A model generated the notes under the pieces. The model was not told the DNA's origin. It worked only from the letters and a program-made list of their open reading frames with translations, and ran no database searches. Made by a program: the position numbers and the translations under genes. From positions 1-51,094 of IMG/VR virus record IMGVR_UViG_3300009597_000017: a stretch of DNA of 51,094 bases; one strand, 5' to 3'. Positions 39,849 to 44,872 of this stretch are shown one piece after another (within the stretch, counting starts at the first letter, position 1; every line of letters begins with the position of its first letter). This stretch comes from a virus.

Positions 39849-39920
39849 AGCCAAGGTTGGGTCTCGAACCCAAGATACCTAGGTACGAACTAGGTAGTTT
39901 ACCAACTAACTTACCGAGGC
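39849..39920 (-). tRNA. tRNA-Thr (CGT)
   Basis: Anticodon arm CCTAG-TTCGTAC-CTAGG, D-stem AGTT/AACT, T-arm TTGGG-TTCGAGA-CCCAA. Acceptor GCCTCGG/CCTTGGC has two mismatches; discriminator T. Confidence 0.75.
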
Positions 39921-39925
39921 ATAAC

Positions 39926-40017
39926 AGACACCTAGCAGAGCATCGCTGCTGTCCCATTGTACCGATGGTTGGGTCAGGGCTCCAAGAACTAGTATCCCAT
40001 CCTGACGTTAAGGTGTC
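39926..40017 (-). ncRNA. Structured RNA with tRNA-like acceptor (about 92 nt)
   Basis: Perfect 7-bp closing stem GACACCT/AGGTGTC, a T-stem-like AGCAG-CGATGCT-CTGCT next to it, a CCAT-CGGTACA-ATGG hairpin and a GTCAGG/CCTGAC stem. No canonical T-loop and no clear anticodon. Either a strongly altered type II tRNA or another RNA. Confidence 0.4.
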
Positions 40018-40020
40018 TAG

Positions 40021-40095
40021 TCCGCCCTGGTGGCTTTGCTCCACCCGCCTCCGGTGTATCAGACCGACGCTCTTGACTGAATGAGCTAAGGGCGA
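40021..40095 (-). tRNA. tRNA-Ile (GAT) with unusual elbow
   Basis: Acceptor TCGCCCT/AGGGCGG, D-stem GCTC/GAGC, anticodon arm TCGGT-CTGATAC-ACCGG (GAT), T-stem GGTGG/CCACC. The D-loop ATTCAGTCAA has no GG and the T-loop is AGCAAAG rather than TTCRANY, so both halves of the usual D/T contact are changed together. Confidence 0.7.
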
Positions 40096-40107
40096 AAAGG
40101 TACTAAG

Positions 40108-40179
40108 TGCATCGCCAGGGTAACGATCCCCGTTCTAGTGGTTAAGAGCCACTTGCTTCACCGTTAAAGCTTGCGGTGC
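40108..40179 (-). tRNA. tRNA-Lys (CTT), altered T-loop
   Basis: Acceptor GCACCGC/GCGATGC (one mismatch), D-loop with GG, anticodon arm AGTGG-CTCTTAA-CCACT, T-stem CGGGG/CCCTG with loop ATCGTTA, lacking T54 and A58. Confidence 0.75.
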
Positions 40180-40182
40180 ATA

Positions 40183-40313
40183 TGCTTTGGCAACGAGCCT
40201 GCCCATCTGACGAATAATAAGAGACCTTCGCTAGGTTACCCCTACTTATTTATCTCTTAGTGGGAGTTGAACCCACAAGGCGTTAGGTAGGTAACACCAA
40301 ACGTGCCAAAGCA
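40183..40313 (-). ncRNA. Candidate circularly permuted type II tRNA
   Basis: 131 nt closed by a perfect 10-bp stem TGCTTTGGCA/TGCCAAAGCA. In transcript order: a variable-arm-like hairpin GGTGTTA/TAACGCC, a canonical T-arm GTGGG-TTCAACT-CCCAC (40276-40260), an acceptor strand TAAGAGA (40259-40253), 28 nt, then its partner TCTCTTA (40224-40218), and a D-arm-like stretch with GATGGG. The 3' half of a tRNA thus precedes its 5' half. Alternatively an unrelated structured RNA. Confidence 0.45.
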
Positions 40314-40315
40314 AG

Positions 40316-40390
40316 TGCCCAACGGGGGATTCGAACCCCCATGCCGCTGTTTCTAAGACAGCGAGGTATACCAATTCCCATCAATCGGGC
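40316..40390 (-). tRNA. tRNA-Leu (TAG) lacking the long variable arm
   Basis: Acceptor GCCCGAT/GTTGGGC, D-loop GAATTGGTATA, anticodon arm GCTGT-CTTAGAA-ACAGC (TAG), T-arm GGGGG-TTCGAAT-CCCCC. Only GGCAT separates anticodon stem and T-stem; bacterial Leu tRNAs normally have a 10-15 nt variable arm. Confidence 0.82.
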
Positions 40391-40399
40391 CTATACTTC

Positions 40400-40427
40400 A
40401 ATATAGTCAATATTACTGTATAGTCAA
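40400..40427 (-). promoter_or_regulatory. Internal tRNA-array promoter (TTGACT-16-TATATT)
   Basis: AT-rich gap with TTGACT (40427-40422), 16 bases, TATATT (40405-40400), plus a direct repeat TATAGTCAATA. Points at tRNA-Leu (TAG) and genes downstream. Confidence 0.6.
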
Positions 40428-40447
40428 TAGTACAATAACAACTATAG

Positions 40448-40519
40448 AGCTAACACCAGGAATCGAACCCAGCCTAGTTGCTTACCAAGCAACCGTGCCA
40501 CCAACAACACTTCACCGAC
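40448..40519 (-). tRNA. tRNA-Thr (GGT), weak acceptor
   Basis: Anticodon arm GTTGC-TTGGTAA-GCAAC (GGT), D-stem GTGT/GCAC, T-arm CTGGG-TTCGATT-CCTGG. Acceptor GTCGGTG/TGTTAGC is mostly G-T pairs with one mismatch. Confidence 0.7.
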
Positions 40520-40540
40520 TTGTTGAATCAATGAGTCAAG

Positions 40541-40614
40541 AGCCGAATGTTGGAATCGAACCAACTCCCATCCGCATTACAAGTGCGGTGCGCGGCCATT
40601 TGCGCCAATCCGAC
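40541..40614 (-). tRNA. tRNA-Thr (TGT)
   Basis: Acceptor GTCGGAT/ATTCGGC, D-stem GCGC/GCGC, anticodon arm CCGCA-CTTGTAA-TGCGG, T-arm GTTGG-TTCGATT-CCAAC. Confidence 0.9.
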
Positions 40615-40618
40615 TAGA

Positions 40619-40688
40619 GTCACCTTGCGGGCCGCTACCCCCGCTCCGCCCCGGCCAGCCCGGCGTGCAGCGATTACACCATCGGTGA
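40619..40688 (-). tRNA. Degenerate tRNA-like element, Ala (GGC)-like
   Basis: Acceptor TCACC/GGTGA, D-stem GTGT/GCAC with loop AATCGCT (no GG), 17-nt GC-rich anticodon region with CTGGCCG, T-stem GCGGG/CCCGC with 8-nt loop GGTAGCGG. Spacing is tRNA-like, but the anticodon stem does not pair. Confidence 0.35.
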
Positions 40689-40694
40689 TTTAAG

Positions 40695-40776
40695 TGCAGC
40701 GAAGGGGATTCGAACCCCCACGTCTTTCGACAGTGGTTTTTGAGACCACCGCGTCTGCCAGTTCCGCCAAAGCTGC
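40695..40776 (-). tRNA. tRNA-Leu (CAA)
   Basis: Acceptor GCAGCTT/TCGCTGC (last two pairs weak), anticodon arm GTGGT-CTCAAAA-ACCAC, variable arm TGTCGAAAGACG, T-arm GGGGG-TTCGAAT-CCCCT. Confidence 0.88.
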
Positions 40777-40781
40777 AAAAA

Positions 40782-40853
40782 TGACGCGGTCGGGAATCGA
40801 ACCCGAGTTGATCGCTTGAGAGGCGACTTTCCGAACCACTAGAAGACGGCGTC
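40782..40853 (-). tRNA. tRNA-Glu (CTC)
   Basis: Acceptor GACGCCG/CCGCGTC, anticodon arm GTCGC-CTCTCAA-GCGAT, T-arm TCGGG-TTCGATT-CCCGA. Confidence 0.85.
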
Positions 40854-40857
40854 AAAA

Positions 40858-40933
40858 TGGCGGGGGTCGGATTCGAACCGACGTCATGTGGCTTATGAGA
40901 CCACCGCTGAAACCACTCCAACACCACCCCGCT
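40858..40933 (-). tRNA. tRNA-Met (CAT), initiator-like
   Basis: Acceptor AGCGGGG/CCCCGCC leaves an A1-C72 mismatch, like the unpaired 1-72 position of bacterial initiator tRNA; the 5' part AGCGGGGTGG also resembles fMet tRNA. Anticodon arm GTGGT-CTCATAA-GCCAC, T-arm GTCGG-TTCGAAT-CCGAC. Confidence 0.8.
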
Positions 40934-40938
40934 ATTTG

Positions 40939-40961
40939 AAAAAAAAAAACAAAAAAAAAAA
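40939..40961 (-). terminator. U11-G-U11 tract directly after a tRNA
   Basis: On the minus strand eleven T, one G, eleven T begin two bases after the tRNA-Lys (TTT) acceptor. The stable tRNA helix plus U-run may end transcription. The tract may be polymorphic in length or affected by sequencing. Confidence 0.45.
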
Positions 40962-40962
40962 G

Positions 40963-41034
40963 TCCAGCCGCTAGGATTCGAACCTAGAACTCGTCGCTTA
41001 AAAGGCGTGTGCGATGCCGTTTCGCCACGACTGG
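40963..41034 (-). tRNA. tRNA-Lys (TTT)
   Basis: Acceptor CCAGTCG/CGGCTGG, D-stem GCGA/TCGC with GG loop, anticodon loop CTTTTAA (TTT) on a 3-bp CGC/GCG stem, T-arm CTAGG-TTCGAAT-CCTAG. Confidence 0.75.
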
Positions 41035-41049
41035 ATATTCAACAACTCA

Positions 41050-41107
41050 ACGCTGTCTATACACTTGGGAATGACCCAACGTTCGTGGCGCCCACAATAG
41101 ACAGCGT
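41050..41107 (-). ncRNA. Small three-way-junction RNA
   Basis: 11-bp closing stem ACGCTGTCTAT/ATAGACAGCGT enclosing two hairpins, GTGG-GCG-CCAC and TTGGG-TCATT-CCCAA. 58 nt; not a tRNA. Lies between tRNA-Val and tRNA-Lys. Function unknown. Confidence 0.5.
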
Positions 41108-41112
41108 CGGAA

Positions 41113-41185
41113 TTGCTCAGCAGGGAATCGAACCCTGATTGTTTCTGTGTGTAGGACAGACGCCATACCACTAGGCGACTGAGCA
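41113..41185 (-). tRNA. tRNA-Val (TAC), C33 variant
   Basis: Acceptor TGCTCAG/CTGAGCA, anticodon arm TCTGT-CCTACAC-ACAGA with C at position 33, T-arm CAGGG-TTCGATT-CCCTG. Confidence 0.82.
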
Positions 41186-41189
41186 AAAG

Positions 41190-41260
41190 TGCGGTAAGCG
41201 AGAATCGGACTCGCCCGTCTGCCTTGGCAAGGCAGCATGCCACCACAACATTTCTACCGC
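41190..41260 (-). tRNA. tRNA-Gly (GCC)
   Basis: Acceptor GCGGTAG/TTACCGC, anticodon arm CTGCC-TTGCCAA-GGCAG, T-stem GCGAG/CTCGC with loop TCCGATT: C replaces the usual T55. Confidence 0.85.
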
Positions 41261-41388
41261 GAGCGCCGTTTATTTAATGTCAACACGGCAAAATGACAGA
41301 GCGACGCGCGTCGGCGTACACTCAAAAATCTGCGCCAAATCGGGGGCACCATTGCGAAGATGTCTTTAAGAGCGTCGCAATCGCTCTA

Positions 41389-41459
41389 AGTCGCAAGCGG
41401 GAATCGAACCCGCCTCGCCAGCTTGGAAGGCTGGAACACAGCCACTATGTCACTGCGAC
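41389..41459 (-). tRNA. tRNA-Gly (TCC)
   Basis: Acceptor GTCGCAG/TTGCGAC, anticodon arm CCAGC-CTTCCAA-GCTGG, T-arm GCGGG-TTCGATT-CCCGC. The spacer 41261-41388 has no supportable gene. Confidence 0.9.
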
Positions 41460-41474
41460 GAGATCAACGAGCAA

Positions 41475-41547
41475 TACCGCTTGACGGTTCCGACCCGTCT
41501 TTTCCGGCTTGAAAGGCCGGCGTCCTAGCCAGTAGACAGAAAGCGGC
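41475..41547 (-). tRNA. tRNA-Glu (TTC), altered T-loop
   Basis: Acceptor GCCGCTT/AAGCGGT, anticodon arm CCGGC-CTTTCAA-GCCGG, T-stem GACGG/CCGTC with loop GTCGGAA (G54, G58). Confidence 0.82.
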
Positions 41548-41649
41548 GTGGAGTGCCTAGAGCAATAAAGCTCACATTTACTGAATTGCCCGTATTTGGC
41601 CTAGGCTTCAACGGATTCAAAGCAACGCGTCTTGGCACATTTTTAAAAG

Positions 41650-41722
41650 GGTGTATGATGGGCCTCGAACCCATTCAACCGGCTTCACAGGCCGGCGCTC
41701 TACCAGTTGAGCTACAAACACC
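41650..41722 (-). tRNA. tRNA-His (GTG)
   Basis: Acceptor GTGTTTG/CATACAC with C at the discriminator and an extra 5' G opposite, the histidine hallmark. D-stem GCTC/GAGC, anticodon arm CCGGC-CTGTGAA-GCCGG, T-arm ATGGG-TTCGAGG-CCCAT. Confidence 0.9.
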
Positions 41723-41740
41723 ATGATGTAAAAAGGAAAG

Positions 41741-41813
41741 ACTGACATGCTGGAATCGAACCAGCCAATCGACGTTTTGCAGACGTCAGCGTTAACCGCT
41801 TCGCCAATGTCAG
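41741..41813 (-). tRNA. tRNA-Cys (GCA)
   Basis: Acceptor CTGACAT/ATGTCAG, anticodon arm GACGT-CTGCAAA-ACGTC, T-arm GCTGG-TTCGATT-CCAGC. Confidence 0.9.
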
Positions 41814-42110
41814 AAATTAAAGGGGGATATGCGCCGGCGACCGAAGTAGAAATAAAGATCACCCGCCATTGCCCAACAGTAGGCCCGCATTGCTGCGTTC
41901 ATGGACACTTCGTCAAACGAGCCACACTGTCATGGACTTTAGTAAGTGTCAAGCAAGAGTGTTAACCCTCCATTGACCGACCGATTCACCCGAAGGCAAA
42001 CCGACTACAAACGCGTTGACTAGACGATCTAAACCCCCGCCTCCAGTGAGCGGCTAACCGCCACCGGCACATACGCCCCCAGTTTTGAAGCAGTTTTAAA
42101 AGAGCAGAAG
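41814..42110. other. 297-bp spacer with a small hairpin RNA-like element
   Basis: No tRNA or gene supported. 41904-41950 folds as GACACTT/AAGTGTC around a TCGT-CAA-ACGA hairpin on either strand; a further GCGG-CTAA-CCGC hairpin lies near 42050. Function unknown. Confidence 0.35.
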
Positions 42111-42184
42111 TCGAGATTGTTGGAATCGAACCAACCCGATGCCCCGGTTCCGAACCGGGTTGCGCACCTTGCGCACGAACCTCG
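42111..42184 (-). tRNA. tRNA-Pro (CGG)
   Basis: Acceptor CGAGGTT/AATCTCG, anticodon arm CCCGG-TTCGGAA-CCGGG, T-arm GTTGG-TTCGATT-CCAAC. D-arm TGCGC-AAGGT-GCGCA has a short loop and long stem. Confidence 0.88.
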
Positions 42185-42189
42185 AATAT

Positions 42190-42257
42190 GTCGCTGCGAC
42201 TGAACGGCCAGTGGCTATAAGCCGTTTAAAGAGTGAGACCGCATCTTGGCCAGCGAC
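42190..42257 (-). ncRNA. Structured spacer RNA (68 nt)
   Basis: Closing stem GTCGCTG/CAGCGAC, inner stem GGCCA/TGGCC and hairpin GGCT-TAT-AGCC. Lies between the two tRNA-Pro genes. No tRNA loops; function unknown. Confidence 0.4.
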
Positions 42258-42262
42258 AAAAG

Positions 42263-42336
42263 TCGGCACTGCTGGAATCGAACCAGCCGGTTGTCCTGTT
42301 TCCAAAACAGGCGGCACACCTTGCGCCCGAGCACCG
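42263..42336 (-). tRNA. tRNA-Pro (TGG)
   Basis: Acceptor CGGTGCT/AGTGCCG, anticodon arm CCTGT-TTTGGAA-ACAGG, T-arm GCTGG-TTCGATT-CCAGC. First tRNA after the array promoter. Confidence 0.9.
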
Positions 42337-42354
42337 ATTGAAGTCTACTTCCTA

Positions 42355-42382
42355 AATATACATCAAGAATCAAATTTGTCAA
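42355..42382 (-). promoter_or_regulatory. Main tRNA-array promoter (TTGACA-16-TATATT)
   Basis: TTGACA (42382-42377), 16 bases, TATATT (42360-42355), close to the sigma70 consensus. Directs transcription into the tRNA array; TTGACC lies 6 bases further upstream. Confidence 0.75.
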
Positions 42383-42657
42383 GGGGTCAAGATCATTGAG
42401 TCTTTGTCTACCAAAACGCCTCCGCACTGGCAAGCAAGATTGCCACGTTTAAACTGCTTGTTAAATTCAGTCCACGTTTGCAGGCTGAACAGCGCTTGGG
42501 TCAAAGCGCCGCATTTTCGACACTTGAGAACGGCGCTTACGGACCAGTTTTGAACCGCCGTCAAGCCGCTTCCACGCAATGCGACTTGGACAAAGGGGTG
42601 ACACACAAGAGCCGATTCCGCCAACAACTGCTGAATCGTCGTCAATGCTGTAGTCAT
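42379..42657 (-). CDS. Zinc-ribbon protein (92 aa)
   Basis: ATG at 42657 with AGGA upstream. CRKCGALTQALF ... CQCGGVLV forms one zinc ribbon. The N-terminus (TTALTTIQQLLAESALVCHPF) is helical. GTTTAAAC at 42447 codes Phe-Lys. Its end overlaps the tRNA-array promoter. Function unknown. Confidence 0.6.
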   Translation of the reverse strand: MTTALTTIQQLLAESALVCHPFVQVALRGSGLTAVQNWSVSAVLKCRKCGALTQALFSLQTWTEFNKQFKRGNLACQCGGVLVDKDSMILTP

Positions 42658-42686
42658 GAAAATGTCCTAGCATGCAAGAGAGTTTT

Positions 42687-43076
42687 TCAATCATCGTTGT
42701 ATTTAGAGCGCAGAAGCGCTCCAGTCATTTGCGTCACGGCTTCTTCCTCGACGAATTCCAACAAACGAGCGTCAGCACCGTTGAACATATTGGCCAGCGT
42801 CCATAGACGCGCATGAACCAATTCGTGCAAGACCAAATCTTCAAGCGCGCGCCGAGTCAAAATTTCACGACTCATGCGTTGAATGTTGAAATTCAATGTC
42901 GCCGTCATATATTGCGGCTGTGCAGAACAAGTGGCAAGATCATCGTCGGCATCGAGATTAACGATTAAGTGCCAATGCTGCAAATCTAGGCGACTTGCCC
43001 ACTCGCGAATCAAGCCTTCAATCTCGTCGCGAAACTCAAGCTGGCTGATCTGTTCGGAAATGGTCATTCCGATCAT
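42687..43076 (-). CDS. Zinc metallopeptidase-like protein (129 aa)
   Basis: HExxH motif in LVLHELVHARL followed 25-30 residues later by EFVEEEAVTQM, the pattern of gluzincin-type or toxin-like small peptidases. ATG at 43076 (MIGMTISEQ) is preferred for its GGAAAG; starts at 43106 or 43067 are possible. Overlaps the ribbon-helix-helix gene by 41 bases, so the two may work together. Substrate unknown. Confidence 0.68.
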   Translation of the reverse strand: MIGMTISEQISQLEFRDEIEGLIREWASRLDLQHWHLIVNLDADDDLATCSAQPQYMTATLNFNIQRMSREILTRRALEDLVLHELVHARLWTLANMFNGADARLLEFVEEEAVTQMTGALLRSKYNDD

Positions 43077-43323
43077 GTCGCTTTCCACAAAGACTGCATG
43101 GTTCATACAACGACTCGTTCTCGCGCGGCGGCGACCATTTGCGCAAATACGCAGAAACGGCGAATTTAATCCAAGCCGGCACAGATACTCCTGCCGACTC
43201 GGCCGCGGCTGCGCAGCGGTCATAAAACGCAACAGGAAGTTGAAGCTCAACACGTCGTTTTGCTTTCTTACTTACTTGGGACATTTTCGTGCTCAATTCG
43301 CCGGGTATCTCTGCAACTTCCAT
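43036..43323 (-). CDS. Ribbon-helix-helix regulator with C-terminal Cys/His knuckle (95 aa)
   Basis: Basic N-terminus then RRVELQLPVAFYDRC (strand) and two helices (AAAAESAGVSVPAWIKFAVSAYLRKW): the ribbon-helix-helix DNA-binding fold. The tail CSLCGKRHDRNDH may bind zinc. ATG could be 43323 or 43284. Its promoter contains a perfect 12-bp palindrome between -35 and -10, a likely self-operator. Confidence 0.7.
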   Translation of the reverse strand: MEVAEIPGELSTKMSQVSKKAKRRVELQLPVAFYDRCAAAAESAGVSVPAWIKFAVSAYLRKWSPPRENESLYEPCSLCGKRHDRNDHFRTDQPA

Positions 43324-43347
43324 GCAAACATTGTGTATGTCTTCTGG

Positions 43348-43376
43348 AATCTAGCCGGGTATACCCGATTTGTCAA
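43348..43376 (-). promoter_or_regulatory. Promoter with embedded operator of the ribbon-helix-helix gene
   Basis: TTGACA (43376-43371), 17-base spacer, TAGATT (43353-43348). The spacer contains CGGGTATACCCG (43356-43367), a perfect palindrome, placed to block RNA polymerase when bound. TTGACA-N7-TATACC also matches the short-spacing motif at 29476. Confidence 0.65.
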
Positions 43377-43409
43377 GCCCCTGCCTCCAACTCTAATCTA
43401 ACCACCCCC

Positions 43410-43443
43410 TTGACAAAAGTCAACTAATCGACTATGTTTAAAC
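43410..43443 (+). promoter_or_regulatory. Promoter of the capsid operon (TTGACA-17-TATGTT), overlapping GTTTAAAC
   Basis: TTGACA (43410-43415), 17 bases, TATGTT (43433-43438) running into GTTTAAAC (43436-43443). Divergent from the regulator promoter 34 bases away. A 130-nt leader without a gene separates it from the capsid start. Confidence 0.72.
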
Positions 43444-43581
43444 CGTCAAAACGCTGCACCCCGCCAACTTGCGGCTGCATCCTGCCAAGACGCCAATCAA
43501 CGCGCGACCTTCCCGCCGAGGAACTCGCTCCAAGACCCCGCTTCGGCAGTGTTTTAATGCAGCATCAAGGAACACCCAAAA

Positions 43582-44865
43582 ATGGCAGACCCAACTAGTC
43601 TACAGGATTTGACACCAATCCTGCAGAACGTGTATTTGCCAATCCGTAAGAAAATCTTCCCGATCAACACGGTGTTGCTCGCTCAAGCGCGTAAGCTCGG
43701 TCCCGAGCACGTGACTTACGCTGGCAACGATTTGTTCTTCGACGTGAAGGTTGACCGACGCGGCGGCTTTACTTCCTCGACCATTGGAGCGTTGCCTGAG
43801 TCCAAGGTTGCGAAGGAAAAGCAGGGCCGTCTCTCGGTCGCTCGTACCTACGCCAAGGCACAGGTCGACGGGTTGGCTTTGAAGGCGAATTCAACCACTC
43901 GTGGCTCGTATATTAGCACGGCCAAGAAAATCACCGAAGACATCATGGAGCAGTGGGAGCTTGAGCAGGAGCGAATCCTGCACGGAGACTCTCTCGGCAT
44001 CCGAGCCGTCTCAGCCTCGGGCGTTGCTTCGGCGACGCAAACCGTAATTAGTCCTTATGGAATCACCGGCGCCGGTCCCGGCAACTTGCATCTCGTCGAA
44101 GGAGACACGATCTCGTTCCGCTCGTCGGACGGCGTGACGCTCCGCGGCAAGCGCAAGATTCTCACGATCACACTGGTTGAAGCCACTGGCGTTGCGACGC
44201 TCGTGCTCGACTCGTCGGTCACAACGACGACGGGCGACATCGTGCTCGCGGCCGTTCCAGTCGCGGTCGACGCCAACGACGACTCGTTCGGCGCCGAACC
44301 TCATGGCATCAAGTCGATCATGGACGTTGAAAATGCGTTCGCCACCTTCGAAGGTCTGAACGATCTTCGCTGGTCGGCAGTTAAGAACACATCGACGACC
44401 GTCGACGAGACCATCGTGATGAAGCTGCTCAACACAATCCGCGCGCGTTCTGGCGTTGATTGGCGTAAGTCGCCGCGCAACATGCTGCTCTTGACCACGA
44501 CTGGCATCTGGCAGGCGTATGGAGAATCGCTGCTCGGTCTCCGTCGCTTCTCGGCCCCAACGATGGAACTCAAGGGTGGCTTCACCGGCGTCATGGTTGC
44601 CAATGCTACACTGATTGACGACCCATGGGCGCCGCGTGGTCGGCTCTACGCGATCTACGGCCCCGACACGGTCTTCATTGACCTCATGGACTTCGGCGAA
44701 GTCAGCTTCCAAGACGCGCCGAAATGGCAACGCGCCAACAACTTTGACCGTTGGGAAGCGGTGTTCGCCAGCTATTGGAACTACGGCGTCACAAGCCGTA
44801 TTTCGCAAGGCGTCATCTCGGGTATCACCGACACGGTCAATTACAGTCCTGTTTTTGGTTCTTAA
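43582..44865 (+). CDS. Major capsid protein, HK97 fold (427 aa)
   Basis: HK97-type features: N-terminal arm (about 1-60, LTPILQNVYLPIRKKIFPINT), a long helix (ISTAKKITEDIMEQWELEQE, about 112-131), beta-rich P- and A-domains, and NMLLLTTTGIWQAYGESLLG and RWSAVKN segments typical of capsids of podovirus-like phages. Length (about 420) and its place first in the plus-strand structural operon support the call. AAGGA precedes the start. An insertion of Thr/Val-rich strands around 160-245 looks like an extra domain. Confidence 0.85.
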   Translation: MADPTSLQDLTPILQNVYLPIRKKIFPINTVLLAQARKLGPEHVTYAGNDLFFDVKVDRRGGFTSSTIGALPESKVAKEKQGRLSVARTYAKAQVDGLALKANSTTRGSYISTAKKITEDIMEQWELEQERILHGDSLGIRAVSASGVASATQTVISPYGITGAGPGNLHLVEGDTISFRSSDGVTLRGKRKILTITLVEATGVATLVLDSSVTTTTGDIVLAAVPVAVDANDDSFGAEPHGIKSIMDVENAFATFEGLNDLRWSAVKNTSTTVDETIVMKLLNTIRARSGVDWRKSPRNMLLLTTTGIWQAYGESLLGLRRFSAPTMELKGGFTGVMVANATLIDDPWAPRGRLYAIYGPDTVFIDLMDFGEVSFQDAPKWQRANNFDRWEAVFASYWNYGVTSRISQGVISGITDTVNYSPVFGS

Positions 44866-44872
44866 TTGACAG

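Noticed and set aside
29570-39882. CCTAGG as a second enriched word
   Set aside because: About 15 copies by eye against 12-13 expected; several are parts of tRNA T-stems, so no enrichment is claimed.
41617-41862. 81-codon minus frame overlapping tRNA-His and tRNA-Cys
   Set aside because: Covers two clear tRNA genes; not a protein gene.
36177-42336. CRISPR array in the repeated T-arm sequences
   Set aside because: The repeats are GGTTCGA-type T-arms of different tRNA genes, not identical repeats with uniform spacers, and no cas gene is present apart from a RecB-like nuclease in a recombination block.
44011-44808. 265-codon minus-strand frame within the capsid gene
   Set aside because: Antisense to the HK97-type capsid; Arg/Glu/Ala-rich shadow.
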